64,000 nt of DNA from Corynebacterium alimapuense (lineage in GTDB: Bacteria; Actinomycetota; Actinomycetes; Mycobacteriales; Mycobacteriaceae): the NCBI RefSeq assembly GCF_003716585.1, contig NZ_PTJO01000003.1:434001-498000 (forward strand). Reading direction: 5' to 3'. Below, piece by piece: positions 30,367 through 42,494 of the stretch. The notes under the pieces were generated by a model. It saw only the letters and a program-made list of their open reading frames with translations. It had not been told where the DNA came from and ran no database searches. The position numbers were made by a program, and so were the translations under genes. Position 1 is the first letter of the stretch. Every line of letters starts with the position of its first letter.

Positions 30367-31791
30367 CTACTTGTTGTTCCTAGTATTTTCACCCAGCAAG
30401 TGCACATGGATCAAGTTGGTGTTGCCGGAAACTCCTGGCGGAGTACCAGCGACAACCACCATCATGTCATCGGTTTCATAGGCGTCCATCTCCAACAAGG
30501 CAGAATCCAGTTCGTGCATCATTTCATCAGTGGAGCTAGCTGGCGGGCACAGGAAGGTCTGTGCGCCCCAGGTCAAAGCCAACTGAGAACGAACTGCTTG
30601 ACTCGGGGTGAACACCAACAGCGGAAGATGCGAGTGGAGTCGAGCGACTCGACGTGCCGTGTCGCCAGAGCTAGTGAAGCAGACCAGTGCGCGAGAGTTG
30701 AGGCGCTCGGCGATATCGCGGGCGGAGTAAGAAATCACACCACGCTTGGTGCGCGGCACGTGATTGAGCTCCGGAACGCTACCGTTAGTCTCTGCCTCAA
30801 CAACGATGCGAGACATGGTACGAACGACGTTATGGGGGTCCACACCCACTGAAGTCTCACCGGAGAGCATGACTGCGTCAGCGCCATCGAGGACGGCGTT
30901 GGCTACGTCAGAAGCCTCGGCGCGGGTGGGCCGGGAGTTCTCGATCATGGAGTCGAGCATCTGAGTGGCAACAATAACCGGCTTAGCGTTTTCACGGGCA
31001 ATCTGAATAGCTCGCTTCTGCACCAAGGGAACCTGCTCGAGGGGAACCTCGACACCCAAGTCACCGCGGGCGACCATGATGGCATCGAAGGCCAAGACGA
31101 TGGACTCTAGGGCATCAACAGCCTCAGGCTTTTCCAGTTTCGCGATGATCGGCACTCGGCGGCCGACCTCATCCATAACATCGTGGACGAGATCAACATC
31201 TGCTGGGGAGCGGACGAAAGACAACGCGATAAAGTCAACGCCCAATTCCAGAGCGAACTTCAGGTCACGAATATCCTTGGCCGAAAGGGCAGGGACAGAA
31301 ATGTCCATGCCTGGCAGGGAAACACCCTTGTTATTGGATACTGGGCCACCCTCAGTGACCTCACAGACGACATCGTTGCCGTCTACCTCGCGGCAGACAA
31401 GCCCTACCTTGCCATCATCGATGAGCAGGGGGTCGCCGGGCTGAGCATCCTGTGCCAAGTTCTTGTAGGTGGTGGAGACTCGATCATGGGTGCCTTCGAT
31501 ATCATCAACGGTGATGCGGACGATTTCTCCAGTGGCCCACACCGTCTTTGATTCGATAAAACGGCCCAGGCGGATTTTCGGTCCTTGAAGGTCAGCCAAA
31601 ATGCCGACAGCACGACCAGTTTCATCCGTGGCTTCACGGACCCACCGGTAGTTTTGCTCGTGATCGGCATGGTCTCCATGGGAGAAATTCAGTCGGGCTA
31701 CATCCATCCCGTCTTCAACAAGTCGCTCGATGGCGTCCTTGGTGCCGACGGCTGGTCCGAGGGTACAAACAATCTTGGTTCTTCTAGTCAC
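30367..31791 (-). CDS. pyk: Pyruvate kinase
   Basis: The enzyme makes pyruvate and ATP from phosphoenolpyruvate. The 474-residue protein has TKIVCTLGPAV at the start, RLNFSHGDHADH, the active-site signature IIAKLEKPEAVDAL, MVARGDLGVEVPLEQVP and MLSGETSVGVDPH. The start is GTG 31791. Length and motifs are normal for a tetrameric bacterial enzyme. It is separated from lgt by 73 bp on the same strand. Confidence 0.97.
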   Translation of the reverse strand: MTRRTKIVCTLGPAVGTKDAIERLVEDGMDVARLNFSHGDHADHEQNYRWVREATDETGRAVGILADLQGPKIRLGRFIESKTVWATGEIVRITVDDIEGTHDRVSTTYKNLAQDAQPGDPLLIDDGKVGLVCREVDGNDVVCEVTEGGPVSNNKGVSLPGMDISVPALSAKDIRDLKFALELGVDFIALSFVRSPADVDLVHDVMDEVGRRVPIIAKLEKPEAVDALESIVLAFDAIMVARGDLGVEVPLEQVPLVQKRAIQIARENAKPVIVATQMLDSMIENSRPTRAEASDVANAVLDGADAVMLSGETSVGVDPHNVVRTMSRIVVEAETNGSVPELNHVPRTKRGVISYSARDIAERLNSRALVCFTSSGDTARRVARLHSHLPLLVFTPSQAVRSQLALTWGAQTFLCPPASSTDEMMHELDSALLEMDAYETDDMMVVVAGTPPGVSGNTNLIHVHLLGENTRNNK

Positions 31792-31864
31792 AGGTTACAA
31801 CCTACTCCGCTTTCGGCAAGGACTGTACGACACGGACTAACCTACCTTGGTGCCAGAGACCTTG

Positions 31865-32824
31865 CTAGGTGTGTGAGGAGCGGGACGGCCCTGGGTCTAC
31901 CTCTTCAGACGGCTCCGCTGTATCTAGATCATTGGCCTCGGAATCTCGGTGCGGGTTCACTTCCTCAGGCGTCTCCCTGCCCTTAGGAAGAAGGAAGAAA
32001 ATGATCACTGCCGCAATGAATGCGAACAGGGAAACCCAGGTGTTTACCCGCTGATCAAAGATCATCGTGGCAGCGTCATCACGCATGAGCTCGATCCAGA
32101 ATCGACCGAGGGTGTAGCCGGCGACATAGAGCGCAAATACTCGACCATGCCCAAGACGGAAACGTCTGTCGGCCCAGAGCAATAAACCGCAGATCAGCAG
32201 GTTCCACAGCAGCTCATAGAGGAAAGTCGGGTGCACCGAGGCGATGATCTCGCCGGTAGATCGGCCCGTAACTGGAGCAAATGCGCCACTCTCATCTACT
32301 CGGTAGAAGATGTCTAATGCCCAAGGAAGATCAGTAGGTCGACCGTAGATTTCCTGGTTGAACCAGTTACCTAGTCGGCCAATAGCTTGGCCGAGGATAA
32401 TACCGGGAGCTACAGCATCAGCGAAGGGCCCCAACGGGACCTTCCGGTACCGGAATAGAACCCACACAGCCAACGATCCCAGTATCACTGCTCCCCAGAT
32501 ACCGAGGCCTCCGTTGGTGATCTTCAGCGCATCCACCGGGTTACAGGTATCACAAAAATACTTCTCATTATCAGTGATCACATGATAGATACGACCGCCG
32601 ATAATGCCGGCTGGGATGGCTACGATTGCGGCATCCCAGACCATATCGGGATTGCCGCCTCGACGAACATAACGGCGATGAGTCAACCATAAACCGGCGA
32701 GAATGCCGACCATGATGCACAAGGCGTAAGCGCGAATAGGGATCGGCCCGATGGACCATACTCCCTGAGGCGGGGATGGAATATTGGCGAGAATAGTCGT
32801 CTGCACACCAACAGTGTGCATCAT
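31865..32824 (-). CDS. lgt: Prolipoprotein diacylglyceryl transferase
   Basis: Lgt adds diacylglycerol to the lipobox cysteine of prelipoproteins in the membrane. The 319-residue protein has seven spans and the signature [20 protein letters not shown] with the conserved Arg, Asn and Glu. It ends with a polar tail ([20 protein letters not shown]). It starts three bases after the TrpC-like gene. Candidate substrates in this window are the lipoproteins at 43694 and 45712. Confidence 0.95.
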   Translation of the reverse strand: MMHTVGVQTTILANIPSPPQGVWSIGPIPIRAYALCIMVGILAGLWLTHRRYVRRGGNPDMVWDAAIVAIPAGIIGGRIYHVITDNEKYFCDTCNPVDALKITNGGLGIWGAVILGSLAVWVLFRYRKVPLGPFADAVAPGIILGQAIGRLGNWFNQEIYGRPTDLPWALDIFYRVDESGAFAPVTGRSTGEIIASVHPTFLYELLWNLLICGLLLWADRRFRLGHGRVFALYVAGYTLGRFWIELMRDDAATMIFDQRVNTWVSLFAFIAAVIIFFLLPKGRETPEEVNPHRDSEANDLDTAEPSEEVDPGPSRSSHT

Positions 32825-32827
32825 GGC

Positions 32828-33649
32828 TCAGCGTGAAGGGCAGGAAGGGTGCTGTCCGGCGGCAACTAACGAACGCGTCAGCCGAGTGGGATCTTCCGCA
32901 AGCATGATTTCTTCGCCCACCACGACGGCGTCGGCACCCGCCGAGGCATAGGAGAGGAGATCTTTCGGCGATCTGACCCCGGACATCGCGATTCTCAAGG
33001 TTGCCTCGGGCAAACCTGGGACGATCCCGGCGAATAACTGCCGATCGATCCTTCCATCAATGAGAGATCGAGCATTTACTGCTACCACGCGGGCGCCAGC
33101 TGTCATTGCTCGGTCAGCTTCCTCAGGGGTTCGTACCTCGGCCACGGCTGTCATACCGAGCGATTCGACGCGATCAAGCAGGGATTCAAAACGTGGTTGA
33201 TCGAGTAACTCGACTTGAAGGGGCACCAGATCCGCTCCGAAAAAGCGTGCTTCATGGATTTGGTAGGGGTCGATGATCAAATCCCGACACAACATCGGCA
33301 CATCCACGGCTGCGCGAGCGGCCTTCATGTCCTCTAAGGATCCGTGGAACCGCAGTCGTTCGGTTTGGCAAGCGATGAGATGCGCTCCACCATCTTCAAG
33401 CTCATGAGCTAGGCGAATAATTGAGTCAACAGATGGGTCCTCCACAAATGGTCTGCGCCCTGGCACAGCACGCTTAATCTCAGCGATTACTCCGCAGCCG
33501 CTGCGTAGGATTGCACCAATGCCGTCACGAACAGCAGGGGCGTCACGTGATGAGGCTTTGATCTCTTTAAATGAGATGACCGCTTCTCTGGCAGCAACGT
33601 CCTTGAGTACCTCGGAGACTATCCGGTCAGCCGGTGTGGATGCGTTCAT
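32828..33649 (-). CDS. TrpC-like (indole-3-glycerol phosphate synthase fold), likely inactive as IGPS
   Basis: The 273-residue protein aligns with TrpC over its whole length, including DPYQIHEARFFGAD, ESLGMTAVAEV, VVAVNARSL and GAGADAVVVGE-like blocks. Key places differ: the phosphate-loop motif SPSxG is VPGRR, the catalytic lysine in RKDF is arginine (LCRDL), and the glutamate in AESGV is methionine (AMSGV). The lysine of EIKRA is kept. Its neighbours (TIGR02234-like membrane gene, lgt) match the trpC locus in mycobacteria, but trpA and trpB are absent. It may have a changed or regulatory role. Confidence 0.8.
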   Translation of the reverse strand: MNASTPADRIVSEVLKDVAAREAVISFKEIKASSRDAPAVRDGIGAILRSGCGVIAEIKRAVPGRRPFVEDPSVDSIIRLAHELEDGGAHLIACQTERLRFHGSLEDMKAARAAVDVPMLCRDLIIDPYQIHEARFFGADLVPLQVELLDQPRFESLLDRVESLGMTAVAEVRTPEEADRAMTAGARVVAVNARSLIDGRIDRQLFAGIVPGLPEATLRIAMSGVRSPKDLLSYASAGADAVVVGEEIMLAEDPTRLTRSLVAAGQHPSCPSR

Positions 33650-33735
33650 CCGCGTATCCCCTCTGCAGATACCGTCTTAGATAGGTTTTAGGCTAACCCG
33701 TGACCGGACTCACGACGAAATCACCACGTCAGAGA

Positions 33736-34383
33736 TCAACCCCGTGTATCAGCATCAGTGGGATCAATGTCTGCATCGAGGGCATCCCACATCACACGGC
33801 CAGAATCGGGAGTGGCCTCGAGATCATCTAATATGCGAGCTTCGCGGTCGCGTCTGCGTTCATATTTGTTCAGTTTCGGGGAGTCTTGACCCGGCCGAAC
33901 AGCTAATAGCACTCCACCAAACAGCGCGATAGCGCAACCAATCATGGAGATGATTACTCCGACAGGTGAGACTGTGAGGGCAATTACTTCAGCCCATTCG
34001 GAGATCAACACCGCGGTATCAGCCCGCTGGCTGGCAGCTCCGGAAGCGAGCAAACTGCGAGCACGCTCTTGACTTGGTTCACCGGCCAATAGATTCAGCG
34101 GACCCCAGCTGGCACCGACTGCGGCTAATGCCGCAATGATGCCCACAAAACGCCGACCAGTCCGCCGCAACGCAAAGCCGGCTACGCAGGCAGCCAACAA
34201 CAAAAGAGAAACCGCGGTGGACTCAGTAGACCACGTAGCACCGGGAATTCCGAGGGTAGCTTCACCGGATTTATCATCGAAGGTTTCCACCGTGATCCAG
34301 GTAAAACGCGATCCGGCCCACAGCACAATTGCACCTAGGCCGATCAAAAGCGCGGCAGTACGCGTCGTTGCCTTCTTTTTCAT
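33736..34383 (-). CDS. TIGR02234-like membrane protein (Trp-region associated)
   Basis: The 215-residue protein has four spans (about 8-25, 57-74, 78-97 and 135-165) and a charged C-terminal tail (KLNKYERRRDREARIL). Length, topology and place next to a trpC-like gene fit the actinobacterial 'trp region conserved membrane protein' family, of unknown function. ATG 34383 overlaps the hisI stop codon by one base, so it is coupled to the histidine genes. The upstream part of the open frame is antisense-like and not used. Confidence 0.75.
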   Translation of the reverse strand: MKKKATTRTAALLIGLGAIVLWAGSRFTWITVETFDDKSGEATLGIPGATWSTESTAVSLLLLAACVAGFALRRTGRRFVGIIAALAAVGASWGPLNLLAGEPSQERARSLLASGAASQRADTAVLISEWAEVIALTVSPVGVIISMIGCAIALFGGVLLAVRPGQDSPKLNKYERRRDREARILDDLEATPDSGRVMWDALDADIDPTDADTRG

Positions 34384-34739
34384 CAAAACAGCTCGTCGCC
34401 ATCGAAACAGGTACGGGTGCCGGTGTGGCAGGCCGCACCAACCTGCCGCGCAGTGAGCAACAGCGCGTCTCCATCGCAATCCAAGCGCACTCCGGTGATT
34501 TCCTGAGTGTGCCCTGAAGTCAGTCCCTTGATCCAGTATTCTTGACGAGAGCGCGAGTAATAGGTGCCACGATGAGTAGCCAAAGTATAGGCCAAGGCAT
34601 GGGTATCCATCCATGCCATCATGAGCACTTCCCCGGTGCCTTCCGCCTGCACAATGGCAGCTACTAGCCCTGCCTCATTGGTTTTCAACCGAGCAGCAAT
34701 AGCTGGGTCGAGTTGGTAATCAGCCGGATTATCGCTCAT
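34383..34739 (-). CDS. hisI: Phosphoribosyl-AMP cyclohydrolase
   Basis: HisI opens the purine ring of PR-AMP in histidine synthesis. The 118-residue protein has [30 protein letters not shown] and the metal-site segment [11 protein letters not shown] with CHTGTRTCF. There is no fused HisE domain, so PR-ATP pyrophosphohydrolase must be encoded elsewhere. It overlaps hisF by four bases and the downstream membrane gene by one. Confidence 0.96.
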   Translation of the reverse strand: MSDNPADYQLDPAIAARLKTNEAGLVAAIVQAEGTGEVLMMAWMDTHALAYTLATHRGTYYSRSRQEYWIKGLTSGHTQEITGVRLDCDGDALLLTARQVGAACHTGTRTCFDGDELF

Positions 34740-35500
34740 CGTCGCACCTCATAGCCTTCCGCGGCCAAAACATCCTTTACCTCGGGGATAGCAACCTCAC
34801 CGAAGTGAAAGATGGTGGCAGCTAGGACCGCGTCTGCCCCCGCGGCAACAGCTGGCGGGAAATGCTCGGCTAAGCCAGCGCCACCGGAAGCAATGACTGG
34901 AACATGGACCGCGGCTCGTACCAAACGCAGCAGTTCCAAATCGAAACCACTCTTAGTGCCATCACCATCCATGGCATTGAGCAGGATCTCTCCAACGCCG
35001 AGTTCTTCACCGCGCTTCGCCCAAGCAATAGCGTCGAGCCCTGCGGAACGAGAACCGCCGTGGGTAGTTACCTCGAACCCCGAAGGCTGGTCGGTACAAC
35101 GCCGGGCGTCAACGGAGAGCACGATGCACTGAGAACCGAAGCGATCAGCTAATTCCCGCAGCAATTCTGGGCGGGCGATGGCCGAAGTGTTAACTGAAAC
35201 TTTATCTGCACCAGCGCGCAGGAGCTGATTGACATCTTCAGCGCTGCGGATACCGCCACCGACAGTCAGTGGGATAAATACCTGTTCCGCGGTACGACGC
35301 ACAACGTCAAGAATGGTTCCCCGACCATCACGAGAGGCCGAAACATCGAGGAAGGTTAGTTCATCTGCCCCCTCATCGTTATAACGAGATGCCAGTTCAA
35401 CGGGATCTCCGGCGTCTCGGAGATTCTCAAAATTGACGCCCTTGACCACGCGACCATTGTCGACGTCGAGACAGGGAATGACGCGGATGGCCACGGCCAT
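34736..35500 (-). CDS. hisF: Imidazole glycerol phosphate synthase, cyclase subunit
   Basis: With HisH, HisF makes imidazole glycerol phosphate and AICAR. The 254-residue (beta/alpha)8 barrel has [20 protein letters not shown] with the catalytic Asp, and [15 protein letters not shown]. It sits between impA (27 bp gap) and hisI (4-base overlap). Its partner hisH is three genes upstream. Confidence 0.97.
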   Translation of the reverse strand: MAVAIRVIPCLDVDNGRVVKGVNFENLRDAGDPVELASRYNDEGADELTFLDVSASRDGRGTILDVVRRTAEQVFIPLTVGGGIRSAEDVNQLLRAGADKVSVNTSAIARPELLRELADRFGSQCIVLSVDARRCTDQPSGFEVTTHGGSRSAGLDAIAWAKRGEELGVGEILLNAMDGDGTKSGFDLELLRLVRAAVHVPVIASGGAGLAEHFPPAVAAGADAVLAATIFHFGEVAIPEVKDVLAAEGYEVRR

Positions 35501-35527
35501 GAATCCGCCCCTTTCATGCAGGTGGGT

Positions 35528-36322
35528 TTAGGAACTTAAGATTCTGTCCATCGTACTCATGATGGCTTCGTGGGCCCGAGGAGTACCCGCGACGACGCCA
35601 ATGGATGCTGGAGTCCACTCGTTGCCCTCGGTGTCGGTCACGACTCCGCCTGCGGCTCGCATCAGCATGACTCCAGCGGCGTTGTCCCAGACATGCGGGG
35701 AAAAACTCACTGCTCCGCCAAAGATACCCTGAGCCGTAAACGCTAAATCGATGCCGACAGAGCCAGTAATCCTTGGCCGCAGATAGGTTGCTGATAATTC
35801 AGCCAACAATCCTTGACGCAACAGGGAGGGAAAGGTCGAACGAACCTGGGAGGCGATTGACGAGAAACCTATTTGAGCGTTCAAGGGGTCGACCTCCGCC
35901 AGTGGAGGCACCGGCTGTCCGTTAACCATCACCGGAGATCCGGTATAAGCAGTCAGTCGTCGGTTGAACAAAGGAATGCTGGTCAGTGCTACGACTGGTT
36001 GATCTTCTACCAATAGTGCAATGAGAATCGAACACATCGGGTTACCCGCGGCATAGTTGGCCGTGCCATCAATTGGATCGACCACCCACACAGCATGATG
36101 GTCAAGCACTCCACCAGACTCCTCCCCCAGCACCGGAATTCCGGTGAGCTGGGTAAGCGCTTGACGCAAATAAGCTTCAATAGCCAAGTCAACTTCGGTG
36201 GCAAAATCACCAGGGTTTTTCAGCGCGGCAGGATCTGCGCCCACTCCGGCGAGGAACATCGCCTCAGCATCGTCAGCGACTGCCTCGGCAATCGCTAATA
36301 GTTCCCTGGCATCCATCATCAT
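35528..36322 (-). CDS. impA: Inositol monophosphatase-family phosphatase (ImpA)
   Basis: The 264-residue protein has the lithium-sensitive phosphatase motifs GEESGG and WVVDPIDGTANYAAG, and HVWDNAAGVMLMRAAGG at the C-terminal metal site. In corynebacteria impA lies in the histidine cluster between hisA and hisF, as here. Some family members act as histidinol phosphatase (HisN), but that cannot be assigned from the motifs. The start has three possible ATGs in a row. Confidence 0.92.
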   Translation of the reverse strand: MMMDARELLAIAEAVADDAEAMFLAGVGADPAALKNPGDFATEVDLAIEAYLRQALTQLTGIPVLGEESGGVLDHHAVWVVDPIDGTANYAAGNPMCSILIALLVEDQPVVALTSIPLFNRRLTAYTGSPVMVNGQPVPPLAEVDPLNAQIGFSSIASQVRSTFPSLLRQGLLAELSATYLRPRITGSVGIDLAFTAQGIFGGAVSFSPHVWDNAAGVMLMRAAGGVVTDTEGNEWTPASIGVVAGTPRAHEAIMSTMDRILSS

Positions 36323-36328
36323 GGTTGA

Positions 36329-37069
36329 CTACGACTTCCCAATAGCGTCGAGTGCCTCGCGGAGGTTAAAGCGTCCCTCGTAGAGTGCCTTACCGATAAT
36401 CGCGGAATCGATGCCTTCATCGAGGTAGCGGGAGAGCTCAACCACATCGTCAAGGACCGAAATACCTCCGGAGGCGACGATCTTCGCGTCAGTGGCTGCA
36501 GCCACCTCGCGCAGAAGTCCGATATTAGGACCAGCTAGGGTGCCGTCCTTAGAAACGTCAGTAACCACGAAGCGGCTACATCCAGCGGCGTCGAGACGCT
36601 CTAGAACCTCCCACAGATCACCACCATCAGAGACCCAGCCGTTGCCGCGTGTGCGCCATTGACCATCGATCTCGCGGACCGCGATATCAACAGCTACTTG
36701 GTCACCATGGCTAGCCAGCACCTCTGCGATCCAGTCCGGCTTCTCCAAGGCTGCAGTGCCGATGTTGACGCGGCTGGCACCAGTAGCCAAGGCGCGCTCC
36801 AAGGAAGCGTCATCGCGGATTCCACCGGTCAGCTCGACCTTGATGTCGAGGGTAGCGGTGATCTCGGCCATCAGCTCATGGTTGGAACCGCGACCGAAGG
36901 CGGCATCAAGATCCACAAAATGAAGCCACTGTGCGCCCTGCTTCTGCCATTGCAGGGCAGCTTCCAGCGGAGAGCCATAAGATTTTTCGGTGCCAGCTTC
37001 GCCCTGATCGAGGCGAACGGCCTGCCCGTTGACAACGTCCACTGCGGGCAGAAGGGTGAAATCAGTCAT
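36329..37069 (-). CDS. hisA: ProFAR isomerase HisA
   Basis: HisA catalyses the Amadori isomerisation in histidine synthesis. The 246-residue barrel starts [20 protein letters not shown] with the catalytic Asp, and has [17 protein letters not shown] and [13 protein letters not shown]. Many actinobacteria use one enzyme (PriA) for HisA and TrpF. The sequence looks PriA-like, so a dual role is possible, although corynebacteria usually carry a separate trpF function. Confidence 0.95.
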   Translation of the reverse strand: MTDFTLLPAVDVVNGQAVRLDQGEAGTEKSYGSPLEAALQWQKQGAQWLHFVDLDAAFGRGSNHELMAEITATLDIKVELTGGIRDDASLERALATGASRVNIGTAALEKPDWIAEVLASHGDQVAVDIAVREIDGQWRTRGNGWVSDGGDLWEVLERLDAAGCSRFVVTDVSKDGTLAGPNIGLLREVAAATDAKIVASGGISVLDDVVELSRYLDEGIDSAIIGKALYEGRFNLREALDAIGKS

Positions 37070-37087
37070 AGTGTGTGATCCTAACGG

Positions 37088-37723
37088 CTACAGGATGGTC
37101 AACCAGTTGGCCAGCAGCTGGGCGCCGGCGTCGCTGGACTTTTCGGGGTGGAACTGGGTGGCCCATAGCGGCCCATTTTCTACGGCTGCGACGAATCGGT
37201 CGCCACCGTGTTCTGCCCACGTCACAGTGGGCGGAGTGGTCAGGCCATCGGTCTCCAACTCCCATTGCCGAACTGCATAGGAATGAACGAAGTAGTAGCG
37301 CTCGTCATCTGACAAGCCCGCAAACATCTGCGAGTCTGAGTGGCGTTCGACGGTGTTCCAACCCATATGCGGCAAGATTTTAGACTGCAGCCGCTCGACG
37401 GTACCGGGCCACTCGCCGCAGCCTTGAGATTCCACGCCGTGTTCGTTTCCATGCTCAAACATAATCTGCATACCTACGCAGATGCCGAGCACTGGCCGGC
37501 CACCGGCCAAACGCTGGCCGATAATGCGCCCGCCATGGACGCCATTGAGGCCGTCCATGCACGCGGCGAAAGCACCGACACCGGGGACTAATAGTCCATC
37601 CGCTGCCAGTGCTATCTGAGGATCAGAGGTCACGGTGACATCGGCACCGACACGTTCAACTGCCCGTTGGGCCGAACGTAGGTTACCCGAACCGTAGTCG
37701 AGGAGGGCGACGGATTTAGCCAT
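37088..37723 (-). CDS. hisH: Imidazole glycerol phosphate synthase, glutaminase subunit
   Basis: HisH supplies ammonia to HisF. The 211-residue class I amidotransferase has [32 protein letters not shown], the nucleophile block [14 protein letters not shown] and the HPEKS catalytic His. ATG 37723 gives the normal start. The frame is open 16 codons further upstream. It is followed by hisA at 18 bp. Confidence 0.95.
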   Translation of the reverse strand: MAKSVALLDYGSGNLRSAQRAVERVGADVTVTSDPQIALAADGLLVPGVGAFAACMDGLNGVHGGRIIGQRLAGGRPVLGICVGMQIMFEHGNEHGVESQGCGEWPGTVERLQSKILPHMGWNTVERHSDSQMFAGLSDDERYYFVHSYAVRQWELETDGLTTPPTVTWAEHGGDRFVAAVENGPLWATQFHPEKSSDAGAQLLANWLTIL

Positions 37724-37784
37724 GCTCAAAGCATAGGGCACGCGATGGCTAATCTTCCGGCTGGGTCGCAACCAATGATGGAAT

Positions 37785-39098
37785 TTATTGCTTGTTGGCT
37801 ACTGAATCAGGTTCTTGGGAACTGGATATTCGGTGCAATCGAGCACGAGTGTTGTCGTAGCGGTGAAGCCGCTTTTCACCGACAATTCTGTCCAGAACAG
37901 TGACAGCCAACCCGATGAGCACGATGCCAGAGCCAACCCAGAACGCCCCAGAGTAGGCCGCCCGGGCAGCCACTGCGCCCAATAGGAAAGACCCGATTCC
38001 GGTACCCGCATCGAAGAACACGTTCCATACCGCAGAGGCCTCCGAGACCTTCGACCGAGGCAGACGGTGGAACATGCTCAGGAGTGCTTCATTTTGGACC
38101 ATGCCAAAAGCTCCGCCGAATAGTAATCCGGCTAGCAGCAACCACCACACCGACCACTGCTGTGCCAGGACCAGGGCCATGAGACTGACGCCGATGAACC
38201 CGGCAATTTGGGCGGGAATCATGGTAGCCCCAGGCTGACCGCGGTAATCAGCAATCGCGCCAGCGAGGTAGCGAGCGATCATCGCCGCGCCGCCCACTAC
38301 TGAGAGCATGAGGCCACCGAATACTGCGCCATTGATGGCGTCCAATTCAAGTACTGCTGCAGGCAAGAAGGAAGATACTGCTCCAAAGCTCATCGACAGG
38401 CTGGTGATCGCCAGCGCCGGGACGAGAACGAGTTTCCACGTAGCCGACTGCTGAGCACCATCGTCTTGTTGCTGGTCTTGAGAACGAGTCTTCGGCGGTG
38501 CCTTGATGCGGGGAATCCACACGCACACGATCGCGGCTACCAAAGCGACCCCAGCGGCGAGGAAATAAACGGTCGCGTAACCGAGACTATTGACCAGCGC
38601 CAGCCCCAGCGGCAGACCGATCATTTGAGAAACGCCGACGAACACGCCCAACATACCGGTGGCTTTGCCTAAGAAGCGCACGGGTACTAGCTCTGCAATC
38701 AGGGCCGATTCAGAGACAGTAAGTGCGCCGAATCCGATTCCGCGCAGAGCAGAAAACAAGAGAATGCTCCAGGCCTCTGTGCCCAAAAGGTGTCCTAATG
38801 CGGGCACCCCCAGCATCATGGCGGAAAACAGCATCACTGGGTTGTAGCCGAAAGTGCGCAAGGCCTTCGGGGTAAAGACCTGGGTAATTACGGTCGCGGC
38901 CATAAATACACCAGTGGAAGCACCTGCCAGGGCTTCGCTGTGCCCAGCTTCCAAAGCCGCGAGTGGAATGACCGGCAGCAGTAATGCCCACGAGCCGAAA
39001 GCCGCACCCACGGCGATCAGCGTCGGGATGAATCCCGGGGCTTTCCACATACTGTCGAGCCGTTCGACCTCCGCCCGGGAAAGTCCCTTATGTGCCAC
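37785..39098 (-). CDS. Major facilitator superfamily transporter
   Basis: The 437-residue protein has about twelve spans, with a hydrophilic loop near 205-220 ([15 protein letters not shown]) between the two halves. It lies inside the histidine gene cluster between the 69-residue membrane gene and hisH. The same position in C. glutamicum also holds a transporter gene. The substrate is unknown and a link to histidine export is only an inference from position. The start is GTG 39098, directly after the stop of the small gene. Confidence 0.88.
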   Translation of the reverse strand: MAHKGLSRAEVERLDSMWKAPGFIPTLIAVGAAFGSWALLLPVIPLAALEAGHSEALAGASTGVFMAATVITQVFTPKALRTFGYNPVMLFSAMMLGVPALGHLLGTEAWSILLFSALRGIGFGALTVSESALIAELVPVRFLGKATGMLGVFVGVSQMIGLPLGLALVNSLGYATVYFLAAGVALVAAIVCVWIPRIKAPPKTRSQDQQQDDGAQQSATWKLVLVPALAITSLSMSFGAVSSFLPAAVLELDAINGAVFGGLMLSVVGGAAMIARYLAGAIADYRGQPGATMIPAQIAGFIGVSLMALVLAQQWSVWWLLLAGLLFGGAFGMVQNEALLSMFHRLPRSKVSEASAVWNVFFDAGTGIGSFLLGAVAARAAYSGAFWVGSGIVLIGLAVTVLDRIVGEKRLHRYDNTRARLHRISSSQEPDSVANKQ

Positions 39099-39308
39099 TT
39101 AGTTCAATACTCCTGCCATCCAGAACACAGCTCCAGCGAACGCGGAAGCTGCGCATAGTGCCAAAATGATTGTCAAAATCTTGTTGCCTGCTTGATATGC
39201 CGACCAGGTTCCACCAACAAGGAGCCCGGCGACAATAAACTGCAGGTATACCAGCCACGGTTCCCCCGAGGATGAACTTGCTGCGGCAACCGTATCAATG
39301 ATCTCCAT
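39099..39308 (-). CDS. Small two-span membrane protein in the his cluster
   Basis: A 69-residue protein: a serine-rich start (TVAAASSSSGEPW), a first span (about 20-38) and a second (about 43-64). It lies three bases after hisB and abuts the MFS gene without a gap. The corresponding C. glutamicum locus also has a small membrane gene. It could be an accessory subunit of the transporter (inference). No family motif is recognised. Confidence 0.75.
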   Translation of the reverse strand: MEIIDTVAAASSSSGEPWLVYLQFIVAGLLVGGTWSAYQAGNKILTIILALCAASAFAGAVFWMAGVLN

Positions 39309-39311
39309 CCG

Positions 39312-39914
39312 CTAGAGCGCTCCCTTGGTGGAAGGGACTCCGGTTACCCGTGGGTCCAGCTCGACGGCTTCCCGCAACGCACGAGCCACGGCTTTGTACT
39401 CAGCCTCGGTGATGTGATGGGGATCGCGCCCATGATGGCAAATGACGTGGAGGGTAATCCGCGAGTTCAACGCGAGTGTCTCGAAGAAATGCTCGTTGAT
39501 CACGGTAGCGTAGTGGCCCCCGATGATCTGGTGGAGCAGATGATCAGGTTCGCCCTTCATCACGAAATAAGGGCGGCCGGAGATATCAACAACTGCTTCC
39601 ACCAAAGTCTCGTCCATGGGCAGCTGCTGGGAACCGAAGCGGCGAATGCCCTTCTTATCCCCTACTGCCGCCAGTAGTGCCTGGCCCATCACGATCGCAG
39701 TATCTTCCACCGTGTGATGGGCATCGATCTCAATATCACCCTTAGAATGAACCTTCAGGTCAAAGGACCCATGCACGCCAAAGGCAGTCAGCATGTGGTC
39801 AAAAAACGGCAGGCCAGTGTCAATATCTACTCGGCCCTGGCCATCAAGGTTAATCTCAACCGTGATGTCGGATTCTGAGGTGGTTCGAGTGGCTTTTCCT
39901 ATGCGATCAGTCAT
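39312..39914 (-). CDS. hisB: Imidazoleglycerol-phosphate dehydratase
   Basis: HisB removes water from imidazole glycerol phosphate. The 200-residue protein has the single IGPD domain without the phosphatase half found in E. coli. It shows [38 protein letters not shown]-like and the second metal site [16 protein letters not shown]. It is spaced three bases from hisC and the small membrane gene. Confidence 0.97.
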   Translation of the reverse strand: MTDRIGKATRTTSESDITVEINLDGQGRVDIDTGLPFFDHMLTAFGVHGSFDLKVHSKGDIEIDAHHTVEDTAIVMGQALLAAVGDKKGIRRFGSQQLPMDETLVEAVVDISGRPYFVMKGEPDHLLHQIIGGHYATVINEHFFETLALNSRITLHVICHHGRDPHHITEAEYKAVARALREAVELDPRVTGVPSTKGAL

Positions 39915-39917
39915 GAT

Positions 39918-42351
<2,434 letters not shown>

Positions 42352-42494
42352 CGGTGGCATTCTCCTCGGACCGCCTGGCCGCAGGCAGCTTGATCATTAA
42401 GGGCCTCCTCATTGTAGGTCCCACAGCGGCCAGCCCTGCGCACTAGACTGAACAGTTGTCATTATAAGTACCAAATTGGAAGGGGTCAGACATC

